Source: DATBDM01 sp036269915
Lineage (GTDB): Bacteria; Actinomycetota; Thermoleophilia; Solirubrobacterales; Solirubrobacteraceae
DNA: 38,457 bases
NCBI GenBank assembly: GCA_036269915.1
Contig: DATBDM010000119.1
Location: 1 to 38,457, forward strand
Reading direction: 5' to 3'
Shown here: in pieces, positions 8,151 through 18,621 of the stretch
Layout of the letters: each line of letters begins with the position of its first letter
Position numbering within the stretch: the first letter of the stretch is position 1
The notes under the pieces: model-generated
Databases searched by the model: none
What the model was told of the DNA's origin: nothing
The model's input: only the letters and a program-made list of their open reading frames with translations
Position numbers and translations under genes: made by a program

Positions 8151-8908
8151 TCCGCCTCGCCCGCCACAGCCTCGCGCTCGCACAGCGCAACCTGATCGGC
8201 GTCGTCCGCAATCCCGAAGCGCTGATCGACGTCACGCTCCAGCCGATCATCTTCATCGCGCTGTTCACGTTCGTGTTCGGGGGCGCGATCGCGCACGGCT
8301 CCCAGCACGACTACCTGCAGTTCCTGCTCCCCGGGATCCTGGCCCAGACCATCGCCTTCGGCGGGGTCGCGATCGGGGTCAACCTCAACACCGACATCGA
8401 GAAGGGCGTCTTCGACCGCTTCCGCTCGCTGCCGATCGCCCGGGCGGCGCCGCTGGTGGGCGCGGTGCTCGGCGACGTCGTGCGCTATGTGCTGCTGTGC
8501 GTGGTGACGATCGGCTTCGGCATGGTGCTCGGCTTCCGCGCCGGCACGGGCCTGCTCGAGGTGCTCGCCGCCTGCGCGCTGGCGATCTCCTTCGCCCTGT
8601 GCCTCTGCTGGGCGTCGGTGTTCGTCGGCATGATCGCCCGCACGCCGGGGGCGGTGCAGGGGATCCTCGTGCTCGCGCTGTTCCCGCTGACCTTCGGGAC
8701 GAGCACGTTCGTGCCCGCCTCGACGCTGCCGGACTGGCTGCAGACGGTGACGAAGCTCAACCCGCTGACGCACCTCGTCGGCGCGCTGCGCGGCCTCATG
8801 CTCGGCGGCCCGGTCGGCAACGACGTGCTCTGGACGCTCGGCTGGATGGGCGTGCTGCTGGCCGTCTTCGTCCCGCTCGCGCTGCGGGCCTATCGTCGGC
8901 GGGCCTGA
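8147..8908 (+). CDS. DrrB-type ABC-2 transporter permease
   Basis: Membrane partner of the preceding ATPase. The 253-residue protein has the ABC-2 layout with about six membrane spans: one at LIDVTLQPIIFIALFTFVFG, one around FLLPGILAQTIAFGGVAIGV, and more at about residues 105-130, 138-165, 175-195 and 232-248. The conserved EKGVFDRFRSLPIAR loop contacts the ATPase in this family, and LNPLTHLVGALRGLMLGG is a DrrB signature. The start ATG overlaps drrA by 4 bp, with GAGGAGG at 8132-8138 as ribosome site. It ends about 106 bp before the convergent SARP gene; I see no convincing terminator in that gap. Confidence 0.93.
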
Positions 8909-9014
8909 GGCGCGCCGTCGGGGGGCGGGAGCGCCGGCGAACTTCAACGGCTCACATCGAAGGTGGCCTGGCGAGGCGGCTCCGCGCGCGACCGGCCGAC
9001 CGCCACCCCCGCCC

Positions 9015-12000
9015 TCATTGCGGGGTTCTCGCGCCCTCGGCGACCCCGACCGGACGCAGGCGCTCGATCGCCGCCGCGCGATCGAGCGCCCGGCCCGCCG
9101 CCCGTGCCGCCGCGAACGCCTCGGCGCCCAACGCCTCCCGCAACGCGACCACCAGCCGCGCGACGTCGGGCGCCGCCGGGTCCTCGCCGCCGCGCAGACG
9201 GTCGGCGGCGCCGAGCATCTCCGCCGCATCGCGCGGGCGCCCGACCCGCGCCGCCGCCGTCGCGGTCGTCACGCCGATCGCCGCGACGATCGGCATGTCG
9301 CCGGTCGCGACCGCGGCCTCGTGGGCGGTGTCGAGCGCCGCGGCGGCCGCCTCCTCGTCGCCCTCCTCGCCGGCGAGCATCGCCTTCGTCGCGTCGACGA
9401 AGGCGCGCGAGTGGACCTGGTCGCGGCGCCTGGGCCCGATGCGCTCCAGCCGCTCGTCCGCCTGGGCGATGTAGCCGCGCAGCTCCTCGACGTCCCCGTC
9501 GAGGTGGGCGATGCGCGCGAGGATCGCGAGCACGATGGTCGCGCCGTCGGCCCCGAGCGCCGCGCTGTCGAGCGCGGCGAGCGCCTCCTCCCGCGCGCCG
9601 GCCAAGTCCTCACGGTGCACGCGGATGTCGATCCGGCGGATGGCGAGCAGGCCGGCGCCCGCATTGCCGCTGATGTGCTCGATCATGTCGATCGCCTCGG
9701 CGAGGACCGTCTCGGCCTCGTCGAGCTCGCCGGCGACCAAGAGGGTTCCCGCGAGCGAGGCGAGGGTCATCGCCACGCCCCACGAGTCGCCGACCGCGCG
9801 GAAGGCGTCCGCGGCGCGGTCGAGATCGGCGCGCATGTGGAGCTGGTCGCCCTCGTTCTCGGCCTGGTGCGCGCGCATCAGCAGGCCGGTCGCGCGCAGC
9901 CACGGGTCCTCGTGCTCGATCGTCTCCGCCAGCCGCGCGGTCGCCGCGTCGCCGTCGCCCGCGAAGAAGGCGAGCACGGGCCGCGCCATGGCCAGCAGCG
10001 GAGAACCGCCGTCGCCGATCTCCTCCAGCCGCTCGCCGAAGCCGGCGAGCGCCCCGGTCACGTCGTCCGGCTCGGCTCCGCCGGCCGTCGCCGCCGCGAG
10101 CGCGGACACACCCTCGAGGATGAGGCGGTCGTGTGGGTCGGCGTCGCCCGGGACGCCGAGCGCGAACTCCGTCCAGGCGCGCGCCTCGTCGGGCGAGCCG
10201 GTGAGCATCCAGAACCACAGCAGCCGCACCACCAGCCGGTGGGTCGCGGAGGCGTCGCCCGAGTCGCCGAGCCAGCGCAGCGCCGCGATCACGTCGTCGC
10301 GCTCGGCCTCCAGGCGGCGGAACCAGCGCACCTGGCCCGCGCCGCGCAGCTCGGGATCGGCGCGCTCGGCGAGCGCGGCGAACCAGCGGGCGTGGGCGTC
10401 GCGGACCGCGGCGAGCTCGCCCGCCGCCTCGAGCTTCTCCATGCCGTACTCGCGGATCGTCTCGAGCATCCGGTAGCGGGGCGGCACGGCGCCCGGGACG
10501 ACCTGGAGCAGCGAGCGGTCGGCAAGCGCGGCCAGCGCGTCGAGCGCGTCGGCCTCGCCCGCTCCCGGCTCGGCGGCGACCGCGATGGCGCTCTCGGCGG
10601 TCGGGCCGGCACGCAGGACCGCGAGCCGGCGGGCGAAGCGGCGCTCACGCTCGTCGAGCAGCTCCCAGCTCCAGTCGACGACCGCGCGCAGCGTGCGGTG
10701 GCGCGGCAGCGCCGTGCGGCTGCCCCCGGTCAGCAGGCGGAAGCGGTCGTCGAGGCGCTCCGCCAGGGTCTCGAGCGGCATCGTCCGCAGGCGCGCGGCG
10801 GCGAGCTCGATCGCCAGCGGCAGCCCGTCGAGCCGGCGGCAGACCTCGACGCACAGCGCGACCGTTTCCTCGTCGACCGCGAAGCCCGGCCGCGCCGCGG
10901 CGGCCCGGTCGGCGAACAGCTCGACGGCCGGATGGGCGAGCGCCTCGGCCACGCCGGCGCCGGGCTCGGGGAGCGCGAGCGGCGGGACGGGGGCGAGGCT
11001 CTCGCCGGCGATCGCCAGCGGCTCGCGGCTCGTCGCGACGATCCGCAGCCGCGGGCAGTGCCCGAGCAGGTCCTCGGCGAGTTGGGCGGCGGCGCCGATC
11101 AGGTGCTCGCAGTTGTCGAGCACGAGGATCGCGTCGCGCTCGGCGAGGACGTCGAGCAACCGCTCGAGCCCTTCGCGCGGGCGGCTCGCGCGGCGCTCGA
11201 GCAGCGACGGGTCGCGGATCCCGAGCGCGCCGAGGACCGCGGCGACGACCTCGACCTCGGCGTTGACGGGCGCGAGCTCGACCATCCAGACGCCGTCGGC
11301 CACGCGCTCCTGGCGCTCCGCGACCGCCTCGCCCGCCAGCCGCGTCTTGCCGGCGCCGCCCGGCCCGACCAGCGTCACCAGGCGCGAGTGCTCGAGCAGC
11401 GCCGAGATGTGTTCGAGCTCGGACTCGCGGCCCACGAAGCTCGTGACGGGCGCGCGCAGGTTGCTGCGGCGGGAAGCGGCCGGCGCCGGCGGACCGGAGG
11501 GCTCGCCCTGCAGGACGGCGACGTGCGCGGCCTGGAGCTCGGGCGAGGGGACCGCGCCGAGCTCGTCGGCGAGCCGCGCGCGGATCGACTCGTAGGCGGC
11601 CAGCGCGTCCGCCTGGCGGCCCGCCGCATAGCGCGCGGCGATCAGCCGCGCGGCCAGCCGCTCGTGCAGCGGGTGCGCGGCGACGGCGGCCTCGAGCTCG
11701 CTCACGAGCCCGGCGCCCCGACCCAGGGCGAGCTCGGCCTCCGCGAGGTCGGCGAGCGCGCCGGCGCGCAGCGACTCCAGGCCCGCGGCGGCCGCGACGG
11801 CGAAGCGGCGGTCGGCGAGGTCGGCCAGCGCCGGGCCGCGCCAGAGCTCGAGCGCCTCGCGCAGGATCGCGGCCGCCCGCATGGGATCGCCGGCGCGCAG
11901 CGCCGACGCGCCGGCGGCGGAGAGCGCCTCGAAGCGGTGCGCGTCGACCGCGTCCGGGGCGACCGCCAGCCGGTAGCCGGCGGGCGCCGGAGCGATCGCC

Positions 12001-12230
12001 CCGCCATCGCCCAGGCTGCGGCGCAGGCGCGAGACGAGCGACTGCAGCGCGTGCTGCTCGTCGCCCGGCGGGACCTCCTCCCAGACCGCCTCCGCGAGCG
12101 CGCCGGAGGTCACGGGGCGGCCCGCGTCCAGGGCGAGCCGGGCGAGCAGCGCGCGCAGCCTGCCGCCCGCGACCTCGACCGCATCTCCGTCGCGCTCGAT
12201 CGCCAGCGTTCCGAGGATCCCCACGCGCAC
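9015..12230 (-). CDS. Large AfsR/SARP-type transcriptional regulator
   Basis: Multidomain activator of 1071 residues. Order: winged-helix DNA-binding domain (about 1-92), bacterial transcriptional activation domain (BTAD, about 96-240), STAND-type ATPase starting at SFVGRESELE with Walker A GPGGAGKTR (289-297) and Walker B ILVLDNCEHL (368-377), then GLPLAIELAAARLR, and a helical TPR-like C-terminal half (about 600-1040). There is no C-terminal LuxR-type helix-turn-helix, so DNA binding rests on the N-terminus. GTG 12230 gives the usual SARP beginning (VRVGILGTLAIE). The gene converges on drrAB, whose promoter carries SARP-like 11-bp repeats, so DrrAB is the likely target. A small dyad lies just upstream of its own start. 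Signal sensed is unknown. Confidence 0.93.
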   Translation of the reverse strand: MRVGILGTLAIERDGDAVEVAGGRLRALLARLALDAGRPVTSGALAEAVWEEVPPGDEQHALQSLVSRLRRSLGDGGAIAPAPAGYRLAVAPDAVDAHRFEALSAAGASALRAGDPMRAAAILREALELWRGPALADLADRRFAVAAAAGLESLRAGALADLAEAELALGRGAGLVSELEAAVAAHPLHERLAARLIAARYAAGRQADALAAYESIRARLADELGAVPSPELQAAHVAVLQGEPSGPPAPAASRRSNLRAPVTSFVGRESELEHISALLEHSRLVTLVGPGGAGKTRLAGEAVAERQERVADGVWMVELAPVNAEVEVVAAVLGALGIRDPSLLERRASRPREGLERLLDVLAERDAILVLDNCEHLIGAAAQLAEDLLGHCPRLRIVATSREPLAIAGESLAPVPPLALPEPGAGVAEALAHPAVELFADRAAAARPGFAVDEETVALCVEVCRRLDGLPLAIELAAARLRTMPLETLAERLDDRFRLLTGGSRTALPRHRTLRAVVDWSWELLDERERRFARRLAVLRAGPTAESAIAVAAEPGAGEADALDALAALADRSLLQVVPGAVPPRYRMLETIREYGMEKLEAAGELAAVRDAHARWFAALAERADPELRGAGQVRWFRRLEAERDDVIAALRWLGDSGDASATHRLVVRLLWFWMLTGSPDEARAWTEFALGVPGDADPHDRLILEGVSALAAATAGGAEPDDVTGALAGFGERLEEIGDGGSPLLAMARPVLAFFAGDGDAATARLAETIEHEDPWLRATGLLMRAHQAENEGDQLHMRADLDRAADAFRAVGDSWGVAMTLASLAGTLLVAGELDEAETVLAEAIDMIEHISGNAGAGLLAIRRIDIRVHREDLAGAREEALAALDSAALGADGATIVLAILARIAHLDGDVEELRGYIAQADERLERIGPRRRDQVHSRAFVDATKAMLAGEEGDEEAAAAALDTAHEAAVATGDMPIVAAIGVTTATAAARVGRPRDAAEMLGAADRLRGGEDPAAPDVARLVVALREALGAEAFAAARAAGRALDRAAAIERLRPVGVAEGARTPQ

Positions 12231-12235
12231 GCCGG

Positions 12236-12255
12236 GGACTGTCGCAGGTCAGTCC
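12236..12255. promoter_or_regulatory. Dyad just upstream of the SARP start
   Basis: GGACTG and CAGTCC flank an 8-bp centre, five bases before the SARP GTG. On the minus strand a weak -10-like GACAGT lies seven bases before that start, inside the dyad. It could be an autoregulatory site in the region shared with the divergent clpC gene. The arms are only 6 bp, so support is modest. Confidence 0.35.
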
Positions 12256-12334
12256 GCCGACCCGGCGCCAAGCGCCTGCGCGCCCGCCGTTGCTCCCGCC
12301 GTACAGGCCGCTTTGTCCGTCCGTCCAGTGCACC

Positions 12335-12361
12335 TTGAGCCGACCGGGGCGTTGGTAGACT
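12335..12361 (+). promoter_or_regulatory. clpC: Candidate clpC promoter
   Basis: TTGAGC (12335-12340) and TAGACT (12356-12361) resemble -35 and -10 boxes, though the 15-bp spacer is short. They would give a clpC leader of about 150 nt. The 287-bp divergent region holds no CIRCE element, CtsR box or complete HAIR dyad that I can see, so heat-shock control by those repressors is not supported here. Confidence 0.35.
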
Positions 12362-12517
12362 GACGTATGGTCGCGGACGGACCCCGAACCCACTCATCCA
12401 CTGCGGCGCACCTGCCGAATACGTGGGAGAGGGAACGGGGTATTTTCGTTTCCCGCAGCCAACCGGACCACCGATCGACAGCGCTAGCCAGTTAGCAGGA
12501 AGGACTGCGCACCCCCA

Positions 12518-15127
<2,610 letters not shown>

Positions 15128-15153
15128 CCGCTCCGGCAGCAGATCAGTTGTCC

Positions 15154-15181
15154 CCGAGGGCGCCCGCGAGGGCGCCCTCGG
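15154..15181. terminator. Hairpin between convergent clpC and beta-lactamase-fold gene
   Basis: Arms CCGAGGGCGCC (15154-15164) and GGCGCCCTCGG (15171-15181) form a perfect 11-bp stem with a 6-nt loop. Only a weak T-rich stretch (TCGTTCT) follows on the plus strand. Its place between two convergent stop codons supports a bidirectional terminator. Confidence 0.75.
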
Positions 15182-15189
15182 TCGTTCTG

Positions 15190-15975
15190 CTAGCTGGACC
15201 GGCCGATGAGCCGGCCGGACAGCCCGGCCAGCAGCCTGCGCGCGACGCCGCGCTCGGTCGCGTTGCCGTAGGCGTGGGATGGGTTCGCGTAGGTGAGCAC
15301 GGCGATGGCGATGCGGTCGCGGCCCTGGGTCAACAGACCGGCCTGGTGGTCGGCCCAGCCCGTCCCGGAGCCCCAGCCGCCCTTGAAGGCGAAGCGCCAG
15401 TCGCGCGGCACGACGCTCGCGATCCCCCAGCGCTGGCTCGGCGTCACCGAGCGCAGCAGCCGCATGCCGTAGGCGCGATGGCGGGGCGGAAGCAGCCGGT
15501 CGACGTGCAGGAAGAAGCGCGTGATGTCGCGCGCGGTGATCTGCGACAGACCCCACAGGCTCCCGCCGGGCCGGAAGCGATGCATCCCGGCGCGGCGGGC
15601 GAGGCGCCGCAGCCGCGGGTCGCCGACCCGCACCCACACGGCGTCCGCCGCCGAGTTGCTCGAGTGCCGGATCATCGGCGCGAGCAGCGCGCCCTCCTCA
15701 GCCGTCAGCGGCCGCCGCCGCACCGCGGGCTCGTTCAGGTAGGCGACGAGCAGCAGCGCCTTGACCACGCTCGCCGACGGGAACCGGCGGTCGAGGCCGA
15801 CGCCGCGGATGCCGTCGCGGGTGCGGACGGCGAACGCGATCGTCCCCGCGCGGTGCTCGGCCCAGTGGCGCGCCGCGGCGACGTGCGGCCGCCAGCGGGC
15901 CGGCCGGGCCGCGGCGACGGGTGCCGCGGCCAGGGCGAGGGCGGCGATCGCGACGGCCGGGGCCAGGCGCGGCAT
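15190..15975 (-). CDS. Secreted serine beta-lactamase-fold protein with degenerate motifs
   Basis: A 261-residue protein with a signal peptide (hydrophobic residues 5-23, ending in an AAA-type site) and the class A beta-lactamase/transpeptidase fold. The nucleophile motif is SVVK with Ser 69 and Lys 72. The second motif reads SSN (105-107) instead of SDN, and the third reads KGG (198-200) instead of KTG. The segment where class A enzymes carry the omega loop and the deacylating Glu166 is short and has no matching Glu, so efficient beta-lactam hydrolysis is doubtful; a penicillin-binding or esterase-like role is equally possible. TACGCT on the minus strand (15988-15983) lies seven bases before the ATG, fitting a leaderless transcript. 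Confidence 0.82.
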   Translation of the reverse strand: MPRLAPAVAIAALALAAAPVAAARPARWRPHVAAARHWAEHRAGTIAFAVRTRDGIRGVGLDRRFPSASVVKALLLVAYLNEPAVRRRPLTAEEGALLAPMIRHSSNSAADAVWVRVGDPRLRRLARRAGMHRFRPGGSLWGLSQITARDITRFFLHVDRLLPPRHRAYGMRLLRSVTPSQRWGIASVVPRDWRFAFKGGWGSGTGWADHQAGLLTQGRDRIAIAVLTYANPSHAYGNATERGVARRLLAGLSGRLIGRSS

Positions 15976-16010
15976 GCGCCGCAGCGTAAGCCCCGGCCGG
16001 CGCTGCTGCG

Positions 16011-16652
16011 CTAGCGAGCTCCCATCTGCTGCGCGGAGCCGTAGATGAGGCAGTGGGCGTCCGCCGTGCCCGACCCGTCCTGGCGCACCACGCCCCGCAC
16101 CTGCGTCACCGCGCCGAACAGGTTCGCGTCGAACTCGAACGTGTTGGAGCCCTTGATGGAGAGCGACGAGACCGTGCCGTTCTGCATGCCGCCGACCGCG
16201 GCCGGATTGACCCCGATGCGCTTGCTGATGTTGATCGCCGCACCCGAGTCGTCGACGAACGAGATCGTCGTCACGGGATCCTCGACGCCCGGCTTGGGCG
16301 CCTGGTCGCTGCAGGTCGCGGTCAGCGATCCCACCGATCCGGTGTCGGCCAGCCGCACGGGCGCGGAGGCGGCGTTGTCGGCCACGGCGAGGTACTGCGC
16401 GAACGGCCGGGCACGCGGCACCTCGGCGAGGTGCTTGTTCGCGATCTGTCCCTTGAACGCGCCACCCGAGTAGGTGGCGACGAGGTTGCCGGCCGCCTTC
16501 TTGAGCGACCGCGACGACTTGACGGCGCTCTTGCCGTCCACCTTGCCCGCGTTGCGGGCATAGTTCACCGCCGCGACGCTCGTGCCACCAAGGGCCACGA
16601 ACAGCGCGACGCACGCGACCACCATGGCCGGCGACGGACGCTTGAACCTCAT
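16011..16652 (-). CDS. Secreted hypothetical protein of Thermoleophilia type
   Basis: A 213-residue protein of unknown function. Its start (MRFKRPSPAMVVACVALFVA) is a signal peptide or membrane anchor of a kind I recall as common in Solirubrobacterales-type genomes, followed by LGGTSVAAVNYARNAGKVDG and then a beta-rich region with many Ser, Thr and Gly residues. Two cysteines (in TATCSDQ and AHCLIYG) could form a disulfide. GGGAGG on the minus strand precedes the ATG at good distance. Its start codon is only 33 bp from that of the divergent PLP-lyase gene, so at least one promoter must lie in the other gene's territory. No catalytic motif is visible. Confidence 0.8.
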   Translation of the reverse strand: MRFKRPSPAMVVACVALFVALGGTSVAAVNYARNAGKVDGKSAVKSSRSLKKAAGNLVATYSGGAFKGQIANKHLAEVPRARPFAQYLAVADNAASAPVRLADTGSVGSLTATCSDQAPKPGVEDPVTTISFVDDSGAAINISKRIGVNPAAVGGMQNGTVSSLSIKGSNTFEFDANLFGAVTQVRGVVRQDGSGTADAHCLIYGSAQQMGAR

Positions 16653-16685
16653 ATGCCACTACCTCCCGGAGGATTTGGTCGATCC

Positions 16686-17816
16686 ATGACAGACCAACCC
16701 GCCAGCGACCCGCGCGGAGCGGCGTACGGTCCGAGCACCCGCGCGGTGCACGCCGGACGGCCGCCCGCCGAGCAGGGCGCGCCTCTGCTCGGCGGCCCGG
16801 TGCTCGCCGCGCCGTACCATCTGCGCGGCGCCAAGGATGCCGCCGAGTACGGCTACGGACGCGACCAGAACCCGACCTGGACGGCGTTCGAGCGTGCCCT
16901 CGGCGAGCTCGACGGCGGCCATGCCGTGGGCTTCGCCTCGGGGATGGCCGCGGTCTCGGCGGTGACCCTGCGGCTGCGGCCCGGCGACCGGCTCGTCGCG
17001 ACCGCCGACGGCTACCCGGGCATCCGCACGCTCGCCGCCCAGCGGTTGCAGCCGGCCGGGGTGCGCGTGCGCTTCGTGGAGACCGACACCGATACGCTCG
17101 TCGCCGCGGCGGGCGACGCGACGATGCTGTGGGTCGAGACGCCCTCGAACCCCCGGCTGCGCTCCTGCGACCTGCGCGCGGTCGCGGAGGCGGCGCGCTC
17201 GGCGGGTGCGCTGCTCGCGGTCGACAACACGCTCGCCACCCCGCTCGGGATGCAGCCCCTCGCCCTCGGCGCGGACCTCGCGGTGACGAGCGCGACCAAG
17301 CTGCTCAGCGGTCACTCCGACCTCCTGCTCGGCGTCGTCAGCGTGTGCGAGCCGGAGCTGGCGGACGAGCTGCGCGCCTTCCGCACGCAGGTCGGCGCGA
17401 TTCCCGGGCCGTTCGAGACCTGGCTGGCGCACCGCTCGCTCGCCACGCTGGCACTGCGCGTGCAGCGCACGGGGGAGAACGCGCTCGCGCTGGCGCGCGC
17501 CCTGGCCGCGCGCGACGACGTCGCCGACGTGACCTACCCCGGGCTCGACGACCCGGTGGCCGCCGCGCAGATGAGCGCCTTCGGGCCTGTCGTTGGCTTC
17601 TCGCTGCGTTCGGCGGACACAGCCCAGGCGTTCCTCGACGGCTGCCGGCTGGTGGCCGAGGCGACGAGCTTCGGCGGCGTCGAATCGACGGCCGAGCGGC
17701 GCGGGCGCTGGGGGACCGACGACGTGCCCGACGGCTTCATCCGGTTCTCGGCCGGCTGCGAGGACACCGCCGACCTGCTCGCGGACGTCCTCGCCGCGCT
17801 CGACGCGGTCCGCTAG
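16686..17816 (+). CDS. Cystathionine gamma-synthase/lyase family PLP enzyme
   Basis: Fold-type I PLP enzyme of the Cys/Met metabolism family, acting in trans-sulfuration or on another gamma- or beta-substituted amino acid. The 376 residues are normal length. Seen: GYGRDQNPTWTAFERALGEL, the cofactor phosphate region GFASGMAAVSAV, WVETPSNPRL, VDNTLATPLGMQPLALGADL and the PLP lysine in TSATKLLSGHSDLLLG (Lys about 205), then SFGGVEST and IRFSAGCED near the end. GGAGG at 16668-16672 precedes the ATG. The stop shares the palindrome CTAG with the convergent MerR gene. Substrate cannot be told from sequence; cystathionine is a family default. Confidence 0.9.
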   Translation: MTDQPASDPRGAAYGPSTRAVHAGRPPAEQGAPLLGGPVLAAPYHLRGAKDAAEYGYGRDQNPTWTAFERALGELDGGHAVGFASGMAAVSAVTLRLRPGDRLVATADGYPGIRTLAAQRLQPAGVRVRFVETDTDTLVAAAGDATMLWVETPSNPRLRSCDLRAVAEAARSAGALLAVDNTLATPLGMQPLALGADLAVTSATKLLSGHSDLLLGVVSVCEPELADELRAFRTQVGAIPGPFETWLAHRSLATLALRVQRTGENALALARALAARDDVADVTYPGLDDPVAAAQMSAFGPVVGFSLRSADTAQAFLDGCRLVAEATSFGGVESTAERRGRWGTDDVPDGFIRFSAGCEDTADLLADVLAALDAVR

Positions 17817-18562
17817 GAACTCTCGGGCGCGCGCGTGCTCTCGAGGGCGAGCTGCGCCCCGACGGCCTCGTCCACCGCGTCGGTCATGACCAGGCCGAAC
17901 ATCGCCAGCAGCGACTCGGTGGCCAGCGGGCGCAGCCGTTCGAGCGCCTCCATCACCGCGGGCCAGCGCTCGGGCGGGCGGCCGGCCTCGTCGAACGGTC
18001 GCCAGATCTCGTCGAGGAACAGCGCGACGTAGGCGTGCGCGACGCCGTCGGCGTGGCGGCGCAGAGATTCGAGCGTGTCGAGCGAGCGCTCGACCGGCAC
18101 GCCGAGGCGGGCGAGCTGGGCGCCGGCGCGGCCGAGCCGCGGGCTGCGCTCCTCGTAGCGGCCGTCGCCGATGTCGCGCAACAGGCCGAGCCCGATCGCG
18201 CGCTCGAGCAGCTCGGCGCTGCCGCCCTCGCCCCAGCGCCTGGAGAGCTCGTCGATCGAGACGATCTCCGGCGCCTCCTCCTCGAAGGTCTCGCGCGCGG
18301 CGCGGGTGAAGCGCAGGACGTCGGAGGTCGAGCCGCCGGCGTTCTCGATCAGCCGCCGGATCGCCTCGAGGTTGAAGCCGTCCGCCTGCAGCTCCTTGAT
18401 CAGCTCGACCCGCGCGACGTGCTCGGGACCGTAGTAGCCCGTGCGGCCGCGGACCTCGGGGGCGGGGAGCAGGCCGCGCGACTGATGGGCGCGCAGGTTG
18501 CGGACGGTCATGCCCGTGCGGCGTGCGAGCTCGTCGATCGTCAGCGGGGCCTCGTCCGGCAT
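17813..18562 (-). CDS. MerR-family transcriptional regulator
   Basis: A 249-residue regulator with the MerR winged helix at the N-terminus (LTIDELARRTGMTVRNLRAH, then GLLPAPEVRGRTGYYGPEHV, about 7-58) and a dimerisation helix (VELIKELQADGFNLEAIRRL). The long C-terminal part (about 90-249) has no cysteine, so a metal or thiol sensor of the MerR/SoxR type is unlikely; it may bind an organic ligand or be redox-blind. I start at ATG 18562; ATG 18595 would add an 11-residue non-conserved lead and lies in the dyad-rich control region. It is divergent from a polytopic membrane protein gene, its likely target. Confidence 0.88.
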   Translation of the reverse strand: MPDEAPLTIDELARRTGMTVRNLRAHQSRGLLPAPEVRGRTGYYGPEHVARVELIKELQADGFNLEAIRRLIENAGGSTSDVLRFTRAARETFEEEAPEIVSIDELSRRWGEGGSAELLERAIGLGLLRDIGDGRYEERSPRLGRAGAQLARLGVPVERSLDTLESLRRHADGVAHAYVALFLDEIWRPFDEAGRPPERWPAVMEALERLRPLATESLLAMFGLVMTDAVDEAVGAQLALESTRAPESS

Positions 18563-18573
18563 GCCGCCACAGC

Positions 18574-18620
18574 GTACCGGGTACACGTGCTCCATAGTCC
18601 CGTGTTACATTGATCGATGT
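18574..18620. promoter_or_regulatory. Dyad-rich divergent control region of merR and the membrane protein
   Basis: Within 47 bp lie a perfect 11-bp palindrome GTACCGGGTAC (18574-18584), arms ACACG and CGTGT 13 bp apart, and a near-palindrome ACATTGATCGATGT (18607-18620, one mismatched pair). TACATT (18606-18611) resembles a -10 ten bases before the membrane-protein ATG. MerR-type regulators bind dyads between -35 and -10, so the ACACG/CGTGT arms are the best operator candidate. Binding is inferred. Confidence 0.5.
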
Positions 18621-18621
18621 C

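Noticed and set aside
12367..12495. 42-codon reading frame between the clpC promoter and clpC, starting six bases after TAGACT
   Set aside because: No recognisable sequence or ribosome site; the short distance to the -10 may be chance. Not enough to call a leader peptide.
12262..12517. CIRCE, CtsR or HAIR heat-shock operators before clpC
   Set aside because: Only a CTTGAGC half resembling HAIR is present; the second half-site is missing and no CIRCE or CtsR tandem repeat is seen.
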